Part shown: in pieces, positions 16,998 through 24,103 of the stretch
Position numbering within the stretch: position 1 is the first letter of the stretch
Layout of the letters: each line of letters opens with the position of its first letter
Source: Clostridium chauvoei
GTDB lineage: Bacteria > Bacillota > Clostridia > Clostridiales > Clostridiaceae
NCBI RefSeq assembly: GCF_002327185.1
Contig: NZ_CP018624.1
Span: forward strand, 2,800,660-2,864,659
DNA: 64,000 nt
Direction: 5' to 3'
Translations under genes and position numbers: made by a program
The notes under the pieces: generated by a model
What the model saw: only the letters and a program-made list of their open reading frames with translations
Told to the model about the DNA's origin: nothing
Database searches by the model: none

Positions 16998-18260
16998 ATG
17001 GATAAAATTGCTTTTATAGGTGGTTTACTTATTGATGGTACTGGAAAAGAGCCTATTAAAAACTCTGTAGTATTAGTAATTGATAAAAAAATTGAATATG
17101 CTGGCCCTAAAAAAGAGATTTCAGGAGATTTTAGAATAGTTGATATATCAGGAAAAACAATTATGCCTGGTCTTATAGATAGCCACTTACATTTCTCTGG
17201 GAACCTTACGGATGATGATAGTGATTGGGTTTTAGAAGATCCTATTCAAAAAACAGTGGTTGCAGTTCAACAGGCTCGCGAATGTCTTGAACACGGATTA
17301 ACTACCGTTGGTGAAATTTCACGTTCTGGTTTACATATTCGTAATATGATTGAAGCTGGAATTATGCAAGGGCCTCGTATAGTAGGTACTGGCTTAGGCT
17401 TTGCTCGTACTTGTGGACACGGAGACTCCCATAGAGTTCCTTTATGGTATAATGAACAAGCACATCCATGGGCTGAACGTGTTGATGGTCCTTGGGAACT
17501 TCGTAAAGCTGTTAGAAGAAGATTAAGAGAAAGTCCTGATGCCATAAAAATCTGGTCAACAGGTGGAGGAATATGGAGATGGGATAAAAAACTTGATCAA
17601 CACTATACTTTTGAAGAAATTCAAGCCGTTGTTGATGAATGTAATATGGTAGGAATCCCTGTATGGTCTCATGCTGAAGGATATGGCGGAGCATTAGATT
17701 CAGCTAAAGCTGGCGTTCATTTAATTATTCACGGACAAACACTTAATGATGAATGCTTAGATATAATGTCTGAAAAAAATATTTACTTTTGTCCTACTAT
17801 CCAATTCCTTAATGAATGGTTTAAGTCATATGCTCCTGAGTATATTCCAGAAGTGCATGATCAATATCCAGGAAATACTGTTTCCGAAAAGGAATTAAAT
17901 CGTGTTTATGCTAATCTAAAAAAAGCTAAGGGTAAAGGAATTGGATTAACTATTGGTTCAGATTCATTTTGTTCAAGCTTAACACCATATGGAATAACCG
18001 CTATTGGAGAAATGTACTCCTTCGTTGAAAAAGCTAATATTTCACCTATGGATACAATAATGGCAGCTACTAAAACAGGGGCTGAAATGCTTAAAGTAGG
18101 CGATATTACAGGTACATTAGAAGAAGGGAAATTTGCTGATTTAATAGTTATAAATGGAAATCCATTAGAAAATATTCGTGCAATAGACGTTGAAAACATG
18201 GATATTATAATGAAAGAAGGAAGTATTATAAAAAATAATTTTATAAAAAGCACTTTCTAA
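16998..18260 (+). CDS. Metal-dependent amidohydrolase, imidazolonepropionase-like group
   Basis: This 420-residue TIM-barrel amidohydrolase has all expected metal ligands. They are HxH in IDSHLHFSG (about residues 62-64), a Lys candidate in SPDAIKIWSTGGG (carboxylated lysine), His in PVWSHAEGYGG, His in LIIHGQTL and Asp in LTIGSDSF. Members hydrolyse cyclic amides, peptides such as Xaa-Pro, or similar C-N bonds. The substrate is not predictable. There is no signal peptide, so it is cytoplasmic. A GGGGGAAG ribosome-binding site precedes ATG 16998 and a strong terminator follows. It is probably transcribed alone. Confidence 0.88.
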   Translation: MDKIAFIGGLLIDGTGKEPIKNSVVLVIDKKIEYAGPKKEISGDFRIVDISGKTIMPGLIDSHLHFSGNLTDDDSDWVLEDPIQKTVVAVQQARECLEHGLTTVGEISRSGLHIRNMIEAGIMQGPRIVGTGLGFARTCGHGDSHRVPLWYNEQAHPWAERVDGPWELRKAVRRRLRESPDAIKIWSTGGGIWRWDKKLDQHYTFEEIQAVVDECNMVGIPVWSHAEGYGGALDSAKAGVHLIIHGQTLNDECLDIMSEKNIYFCPTIQFLNEWFKSYAPEYIPEVHDQYPGNTVSEKELNRVYANLKKAKGKGIGLTIGSDSFCSSLTPYGITAIGEMYSFVEKANISPMDTIMAATKTGAEMLKVGDITGTLEEGKFADLIVINGNPLENIRAIDVENMDIIMKEGSIIKNNFIKSTF

Positions 18261-18270
18261 TTTAAATAAA

Positions 18271-18310
18271 AATAACCTTAGGTATTTAAGATGCCTAAGG
18301 TTATTTTTTA
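18271..18310 (+). terminator. Terminator of the amidohydrolase gene
   Basis: AATAACCTTAGG/CCTAAGGTTATT, a perfect 12-base stem, followed by a T run. Confidence 0.9.
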
Positions 18311-18359
18311 AATTACTCCTAATAAGTTTTAACCTATTTATATTATAAGATAATACTAT

Positions 18360-18407
18360 TTTACCTATATTATAAATAGGAGTATGATAAATTTATAACA
18401 ATTGTTA
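18360..18407 (+). promoter_or_regulatory. asr operon promoter with palindromic operator candidate
   Basis: Weak -35 TTTACC (18360-18365) and -10 TATGAT (18383-18388) are 17 bases apart. A perfect 12-base palindrome, TAACAATTGTTA, lies at 18396-18407, around or just after the start of transcription. This is a likely repressor site, but the regulator is not identified. The palindrome is arranged oppositely to the known Rex box, so Rex is not an obvious fit. Confidence 0.45.
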
Positions 18408-18429
18408 AAAAGATTTTGGAGGTATTTAT

Positions 18430-19461
18430 ATGGGATACAATCTTTCATTTACTGAAGTGAATACTCTATTTGAAGAATTGAAAAAGGATTATAAAATTTA
18501 TGCTCCTAAGAGATTTGAGAAGCAAGGAAGATACTCAGATACAGATATTATAAGATATGATGAAGTTTCTTCTATTGAAGAAATTGAATTTAAAGAGAAA
18601 TCTGATTATCCTGCCAAAGAAGTTATAACACCTATTTCCCAAACACTTTACTATTTTACAGAAGATGAATTTAGAGAAAGCTCTATAGGTCATAACAAAA
18701 AGATTTTAATTTTTGCTAGACCTTGTGATATAAATGCTCAAAGAAGACAAGATATAATATATCTTAAAAATGGAAATTTTGAAGATACTTTTTATAAAAG
18801 AATAAGAGAAAGAGTTAAGTTTATATGTATAGAATGTGTTGATGGATTTGACACTTGCTTCTGTACATCAATGAATAGTAATAAAACTGAAGATTACGCA
18901 TTAGCTGTAAGAGTTAACGAAGACTCTTTATTGTTTAATGTTAAAGATACTGAATTTGATAATTACTTTACTGGAAAAAATACTGAAGAATTTGAGTTGC
19001 AATTTATTGAAAGTAATAAAACTCAAGTTACAATTCCAGAAATTAAAGATAAAGAAACATTAATAAAACTTAAAGAACATCCAATGTGGCAAGAATTCAA
19101 TAAAAGATGTATTGAATGTGGAAGTTGTACAATAGCTTGTAGTACTTGTTGTTGCTACACTAGTAGAGATGTTGTATATGATCCTGCTGGTAAAATGGGA
19201 GAAAGAAAAAGAGTACAAGCTTCTTGTCATATAGATGGATTTGATGAAATGGCTGGTGGTCATAAATTTAGAATTACCAAAGCTGATAAAATGAGATATA
19301 AAGTTCTTCATAAAATACATGATTATAAAGAACAATTTGGCGTTGAGCATATGTGTGTTGGATGTGGTAGATGTACTGATAGATGCCCAGAACATATTTC
19401 AATTACAGCTACTATCAATAAAGTAAACAAAGCAGTAAATGAAATAATGGAGGGAATGTAA
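18430..19461 (+). CDS. asrA: Anaerobic sulfite reductase subunit A
   Basis: The 343-residue electron-transfer subunit has two 4Fe-4S clusters near the C terminus (CIECGSCTIACSTCCC around residue 225 and CVGCGRCTDRCPEH around 310). It passes electrons from AsrB to the siroheme subunit AsrC in dissimilatory-type, NADH-linked reduction of sulfite to sulfide. It is first in the asrABC operon, with one base between its stop and asrB. A GGAGG ribosome-binding site precedes it. Length and Cys pattern are normal for the family. Confidence 0.95.
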   Translation: MGYNLSFTEVNTLFEELKKDYKIYAPKRFEKQGRYSDTDIIRYDEVSSIEEIEFKEKSDYPAKEVITPISQTLYYFTEDEFRESSIGHNKKILIFARPCDINAQRRQDIIYLKNGNFEDTFYKRIRERVKFICIECVDGFDTCFCTSMNSNKTEDYALAVRVNEDSLLFNVKDTEFDNYFTGKNTEEFELQFIESNKTQVTIPEIKDKETLIKLKEHPMWQEFNKRCIECGSCTIACSTCCCYTSRDVVYDPAGKMGERKRVQASCHIDGFDEMAGGHKFRITKADKMRYKVLHKIHDYKEQFGVEHMCVGCGRCTDRCPEHISITATINKVNKAVNEIMEGM

Positions 19462-19462
19462 T

Positions 19463-20257
19463 ATGTCAACTAATATATTAACACCTAAAGCATATGAAAT
19501 AATTAGCATTACACATGAAACAAATTTAGAATATACTTTTAGAATTTCTACTGATATAGTTCCTCAACATGGTCAATTTCTACAACTTTCATTACCTAAG
19601 ATAGGAGAAGCCCCTATTTCTGTTAGTGGATTTGGTACTGGATATATTGATTTTACTATAAGGGCTGTTGGAAAAGTAACTGATGAACTCTTCAATCTTA
19701 AACCTGGAGATAAAATATTCTTAAGAGGCTCATATGGAAAAGGATGGCCACTAGAAAAATTTGAAAATAAGAATTTAGTTGTAATAGCTGGTGGTACAGG
19801 AGTTGCTCCTGTAAGAAGCCTTATTAATAAATGCTACTTAGATGATAGTTTTGTAAAATCATTACACCTAGTATTAGGCTTTAAAAATGAAAATGGAATA
19901 CTATTTAAAAACGAATTATCAAAGTGGAAAAATAAATTTGATACAATTTATACCTTAGATAATGGACACAAAGAAGATTGGGAAGAAGGTCTTGTAACTA
20001 AGCATTTATCAAAGTTACCTTTAAAATCCTTTGATGATAATTACGAAGTTATTATTGTTGGGCCTCCAATAATGATGCATTTTACAGCTCTTGAACTGTT
20101 AAAGCTTGGAGTTCCTGAAGAAAAGATTTGGGTATCTTTTGAAAGAAAAATGTCTTGTGCAGTTGGTAAGTGTGGTCACTGTAGAGTTGATGAAACTTAT
20201 GTATGCTTAGAAGGTCCAGTATTTAATTATACTAAGGCTAAAAAATTATTAGATTAG
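19463..20257 (+). CDS. asrB: Anaerobic sulfite reductase subunit B (FAD/NAD-binding)
   Basis: This 264-residue flavoprotein belongs to the ferredoxin-NADP+ reductase superfamily. It has an N-terminal FAD-binding barrel (AVGKVTDELFNLKPGDKIFL), a nucleotide-binding GGTGVAPVRSL (near 105-115) and a C-terminal four-Cys iron-sulfur motif in SCAVGKCGHCRVDETYVCLE. It takes electrons from NADH and hands them to AsrA and AsrC. It is the middle gene of the operon, 12 bases before asrC, with GGAGG. Confidence 0.95.
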   Translation: MSTNILTPKAYEIISITHETNLEYTFRISTDIVPQHGQFLQLSLPKIGEAPISVSGFGTGYIDFTIRAVGKVTDELFNLKPGDKIFLRGSYGKGWPLEKFENKNLVVIAGGTGVAPVRSLINKCYLDDSFVKSLHLVLGFKNENGILFKNELSKWKNKFDTIYTLDNGHKEDWEEGLVTKHLSKLPLKSFDDNYEVIIVGPPIMMHFTALELLKLGVPEEKIWVSFERKMSCAVGKCGHCRVDETYVCLEGPVFNYTKAKKLLD

Positions 20258-20269
20258 GAGGATATTATT

Positions 20270-21316
20270 ATGAATCATGATATAGATATCAAAAAGGTTA
20301 GATTAAATTGTTTCAGGCAATCAAAAATTCCTGGAGAATTCATGCTTCAAATGCGTATTCCTGGGGGTACTGTAAATGCTAAATATCTAAACAATGTCCA
20401 ATATATTGCTGAAACATATGGTAACGGTACTTTTCATATTGGAATGAGACAAACATTTAATATACCAGGTATTAAATATGAAAATATTCCTTCTGTTAAT
20501 AAATATATAGCTAACTACTTAAAAGAAGTTGAAATAGATGAATGTAATTGTGATATGCAAGTTACTGAAAATGGATATCCTACAATTGGTGCTAGAAATA
20601 TTATGGCTTGTATAGGGAATTCCCATTGTATAAAGGCTAATGCTAATACTAAAGAGTTAGCCACTAAAATAGAGAATTTAATCTTCCCTTCACATTATCA
20701 TATTAAGGTTTCTGTTGCTGGTTGTCCGAATGATTGTGCTAAAGCTCATTTTCAAGACTTCGGGATTATCGGTCAAGCTAGAATGATCTATCACCCTGAA
20801 AGATGTATAGGTTGTGGCGCTTGCGCTAAAGCTTGTGAACATCACGCTACTAGAGTTTTAAGCTTAAACAGTAATGGAATTATAGATAAAGATCCTTGTT
20901 GTTGCGTTGGTTGTGGTGAGTGTGTACTTGCTTGCCCTACTGGAGCTTGGACAAGAAATCCTCAGAAATTCTATAGAGTTCTTATAGGTGGAAGAACAGG
21001 AAAACAAACTCCTAGAATGGGTCAAACCTTCTTAAACTTCGTAACTGAAGATGTTGTATTAGGTATGTTTGGAAACTGGCAAAAGTTCTCTGCATGGGCT
21101 TTAGATTATAAGCCTGAATACTTACATGGTGGCCATCTAATAGATAGAGCTGGCTATCAAAAATTCAAAGAAATAATATTAGATGGTGTAGAGTTAAATC
21201 CAGAAGCATTAGTTGCTGAAAATATTTTCTGGAAAGAAACTGAATATAGATCAAATATAAATGTTAAACCACTATCTAAACATCATACAATTAATTTAAA
21301 TAGGCCCGTTAAATAA
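20270..21316 (+). CDS. asrC: Anaerobic sulfite reductase subunit C (siroheme)
   Basis: This 348-residue siroheme/4Fe-4S subunit reduces sulfite to sulfide. The siroheme-cluster cysteines lie in ACIGNSHCIKANA and VSVAGCPNDCAKAHFQDFGI (near residues 155-172). Two ferredoxin-type clusters follow (CIGCGACAKACEHH and CCVGCGECVLACP). The subunit is complete. The transcript runs towards an IS element only about 40 bases after the stop, and the left end of that IS carries a terminator-like hairpin. Confidence 0.95.
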   Translation: MNHDIDIKKVRLNCFRQSKIPGEFMLQMRIPGGTVNAKYLNNVQYIAETYGNGTFHIGMRQTFNIPGIKYENIPSVNKYIANYLKEVEIDECNCDMQVTENGYPTIGARNIMACIGNSHCIKANANTKELATKIENLIFPSHYHIKVSVAGCPNDCAKAHFQDFGIIGQARMIYHPERCIGCGACAKACEHHATRVLSLNSNGIIDKDPCCCVGCGECVLACPTGAWTRNPQKFYRVLIGGRTGKQTPRMGQTFLNFVTEDVVLGMFGNWQKFSAWALDYKPEYLHGGHLIDRAGYQKFKEIILDGVELNPEALVAENIFWKETEYRSNINVKPLSKHHTINLNRPVK

Positions 21317-21356
21317 CTTTAAAATATTCCTAAAGTTATATTTATTTCCCCATAAA

Positions 21357-21397
21357 ATGGGGCTGTCGCACTAAATAATAGTGCACAGCTCCTTTTT
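21357..21397 (+). terminator. Terminator-like hairpin formed by the IS left end
   Basis: GGGGCTGTCGCACTA folds on TAGTGCACAGCTCC and is followed by CTTTTT. It would stop transcripts leaving asrC before they enter the transposase gene. Confidence 0.6.
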
Positions 21398-21447
21398 GAT
21401 GCAAAAAAAATAAATCCTAAACTCAATAGTTTAGGATTTATGGTAAA

Positions 21448-23085
21448 ATGTTTTTTATGCAACTAAAAAATATTTTACAACAAAATTATACTGTAAATCG
21501 AAAGTTTTATCAATTAAAACTTCCTTTTGATATAGATTGCATAATTCCAGAAAATGATTCGGTGAGATTACTAAGTCAGTTTGTAGAGGAGACGGATTTA
21601 ACTGACCTATATTCTACTTATTCTAAAATAAGAGAAAATCAAGTATCGCCAACGAACATGTTAAAGATTGTGCTTTATGGATATATGAATGGTTTCTATT
21701 CTTCACGAGATATAGAAACAGCATGTCTTAGAGATATAAATTTTATGTTTTTACTCGAAGGGGCATCTGCTCCGGATCACTCAACATTTGCAAGATTTAG
21801 AAGTTTACATTTTGCTCCATGTGCTGAAAAGATATTGGCTGAAATGTCTAATTTTCTTTATGAGATTGGAGAAATATCAGGCAGATCAATATTTATTGAT
21901 GGTACTAAAATAGAAGCTTATGCAAATAAATATACATTCGTTTGGAAAAAAGCTGTGACAAAAAACATGGCTAAATTATTAACAAAAATAGCCGACCTTG
22001 TAAAAGAATGCGAAGAACTTTATGGTATTAAATTGATTTATAAAAATAAAGTTCAAATGAGGCACGTAAAAAAGCTAAAGAAAAGGCTTTATGAATTAAA
22101 GAAAATTGAAACTATTGAATTCGTCCACGGATGTGGTAAAAGAAAATCACCACTTCAAAAATCTATAGAGAAGCTTGAAGAGTATCTTTCAAAATTCAAA
22201 GAATATAACCAAAAAGTATACACCTGCGGAGAAAGAAATAGTTATTCAAAAACAGATAATGACGCTACTTTTATGAGAATGAAAGAAGATTCTATGAAAA
22301 ATGGTCAACTTAAACCTGCTTATAATGTACAACACGGTGTTGATGCAGAATATATTTCGTGGCTTACTGTGGGACCACAGCCAACAGATACTACTACATT
22401 AATACCCTTTTTAAAAAGTATGGAATGGCATCTAAATTTTAAATATTCAAAAATAGTTGCTGATGCTGGCTATGAAAGTGAAGAGAATTACTCATTTATT
22501 GAGGATAATAATCAAATAGCATTTATTAAACCTTCTAATTATGAAATATCAAAGACAAGAAAGTATAAGAATGATATTGGCAGAATAGAAAATATGGATT
22601 ATGACGCTGAGAATGATTTATTTATTTGCCAGAATGGTAAGACTCTAAAAGTCAATGGTATAAAGTTCAAGAAATCTAAAACAGGATATGAAAGTGAAAA
22701 AACAATTTATTCATGTGAGGACTGTAGTAATTGTAGCTTTAAGAGTAAATGTATTAAAGGAAATAATTCTAAAATTCCATTGGGGGAAAGAACTAAGAAA
22801 CTTGAAACTTCAAAAAAGTTTAATCGTCAAAGAAAAGAAGATTTAGAAAGAATTATTACTGATGAAGGCATCTTACTTAGAATGAATAGAAGTATTCAAG
22901 CAGAAGGCTCTTTTGCACAAGTAAAACATGATATGAATTTCAGAAGATTTATGTGTCGTGGTCAAAAGAATGTTTTAGCAGAAAGCATCCTAATTGCTAT
23001 GGCTCATAATGTTAATAAATTACATAACAAAATACAATCTAACCGAACTGGTAAGCATTTATTTGAGCTAAAAGAAGCTTTATAG
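21448..23085 (+). CDS. IS1182-family DDE transposase
   Basis: This 545-residue transposase has an N-terminal transposase helix-turn-helix domain (residues 20-110, SPTNMLKIVLYGYMNGFYSS and APDHSTFARFR), a DDE catalytic core with Asp in SIFIDGTKIEAYANKYTF, Asp in IVADAGYESEENY and Glu in IQAEGSFAQVKHDMNFRRF, and a Cys-rich insert (SCEDCSNCSFKSKCIKG) that may bind zinc. All catalytic residues are present and the reading frame is open, so the element may still be active. The start is ATG 21448. An in-frame ATG three codons later is the alternative. Confidence 0.92.
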   Translation: MFFMQLKNILQQNYTVNRKFYQLKLPFDIDCIIPENDSVRLLSQFVEETDLTDLYSTYSKIRENQVSPTNMLKIVLYGYMNGFYSSRDIETACLRDINFMFLLEGASAPDHSTFARFRSLHFAPCAEKILAEMSNFLYEIGEISGRSIFIDGTKIEAYANKYTFVWKKAVTKNMAKLLTKIADLVKECEELYGIKLIYKNKVQMRHVKKLKKRLYELKKIETIEFVHGCGKRKSPLQKSIEKLEEYLSKFKEYNQKVYTCGERNSYSKTDNDATFMRMKEDSMKNGQLKPAYNVQHGVDAEYISWLTVGPQPTDTTTLIPFLKSMEWHLNFKYSKIVADAGYESEENYSFIEDNNQIAFIKPSNYEISKTRKYKNDIGRIENMDYDAENDLFICQNGKTLKVNGIKFKKSKTGYESEKTIYSCEDCSNCSFKSKCIKGNNSKIPLGERTKKLETSKKFNRQRKEDLERIITDEGILLRMNRSIQAEGSFAQVKHDMNFRRFMCRGQKNVLAESILIAMAHNVNKLHNKIQSNRTGKHLFELKEAL

Positions 23086-23240
23086 TTAAATTTTTTAAGT
23101 CTTTTTTATTAGCTTTATTAAAGTGCGTCTATTTTTAAATAGAGTTTATTTATATTATAAAATGTGTAATAAATTTTATAAAAATATAGAAAAGGAGCTA
23201 TCGCTAGCGGATTTTTTTACCCGCTATGCGACAGCCCCAT

Positions 23241-24103
23241 TGATTTTTATTAAATAACTCCAAGAAAGTATTCAAGCCATATATAAAAATTATTCTTACC
23301 ATCATGCCATAATATAGATGATTTATTTAGTGCTTCACAATAAGTTTCTTTGCTATCCTCAATTATTTTTTCTAAACTAATAAATCTTCCAACCTCAAAG
23401 CCATTTTAATACAAAAGTAAAAGTGTTAATAATCTAGACATTCTCCCATTAAAAGAATATATACTAAAATTAAAACTACTTAATAACACTACTAAGATGA
23501 GATATTTTATTAGAAATCAGATTATTAGCTGGAGGAGTCTTTAATTATTGAAAGTACAACCTTATCTATGTGTTCAATAGATGAAAAGGAAAAAGCAGAG
23601 GTCTATAAAGAAGTTTGATAAATGGTCAAACAAGCTTTATCTGTCATATTCACCGTTTATAAGTACAGATTATTTCTATTAACCTTTAAATTAAAATTGG
23701 CGTAACATGATTACCTCTGAATTTTCTTACCACCAACCCTCCTTTACTTGGCATACCCAAAATTATACCCACTAACTAGGTAGTGTATGGAATGGCCTAT
23801 GCTGTTTGCTACTCTAACACAAATTATGGCTATCATGTTATGATATATTATGACAACACTTTCGTCATATAATGACAAAAGTATCATTTTTAAGAGATTA
23901 TTTAATTCTAGTAATTATATATTATGATTAAACATAAAAATTTAAGTAATACTTGACTTTTTTTTAAGGATTACTTAAATTTTAATTATAATATATATTA
24001 TAAAATATAAAAAATTCTTCTTAAAGATGAGGTGTTGTAAATGAATAATTAAACTAATTTACTTAAAAACAATATGAGAACTAAAAAAGAAAGAGGTACA
24101 TAA
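23241..24103. other. Region of gene remnants between the IS and the metallopeptidase gene
   Basis: The region holds a decayed fic gene (23250-23450, annotated separately) and then about 650 bases without an intact ORF. Short coding-like scraps occur on both strands, for instance STTLSMCSIDEKEKAEVYKE near 23545-23620 and, on the minus strand, GMPSKGGLVVRKFRGNHVTP near 23700-23755. The last 150 bases are AT-rich promoter-like sequence for the downstream gene. Confidence 0.5.
23250..23450 (-). pseudogene. Broken fic gene, C-terminal part
   Basis: The minus strand reads FNGRMSRLLTLLLLY, then an in-frame TAA, then NGFEVGRFISLEKIIEDSKE and LWHDGKNNFYIWLEYFLGVI with a natural stop at 23250. This is the classic Fic-protein stretch from the GNGRMSRLLT motif onwards. 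The N-terminal half including HPF is lost and the nonsense codon stands where a Lys or Gln codon is usual. The remains lie ten bases from the IS end. Confidence 0.75.

Larger units (their letters stand above)
21357..23240 (+). mobile_element. IS1182-family insertion sequence with hairpin ends
   Basis: The element is about 1.88 kb with perfect 14-base terminal inverted repeats, ATGGGGCTGTCGCA (21357-21370) and its complement (23227-23240). It has a single intact transposase. Both ends contain a subterminal inverted copy of the terminal repeat, so each end folds back. At the left, GCTGTCGCACTA pairs with TAGTGCACAGC. At the right, GGAGCTATCGCTAGCGG pairs with CCGCTATGCGACAGCC. I see no convincing target duplication in the flanks. 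It sits 40 bases after asrC and just before a broken fic gene. Confidence 0.88.

Noticed and set aside
17267..17694. Antisense open frames inside the amidohydrolase gene
   Set aside because: They are shadows of a gene with all catalytic residues, and there is no ribosome-binding site or conserved motif in the antisense frames.
21340..23250. Target-site duplication around the IS
   Set aside because: Bases outside the 14-base terminal repeats (TAAA on the left, TGAT on the right) do not match. Shifting the boundary by two bases does not help.
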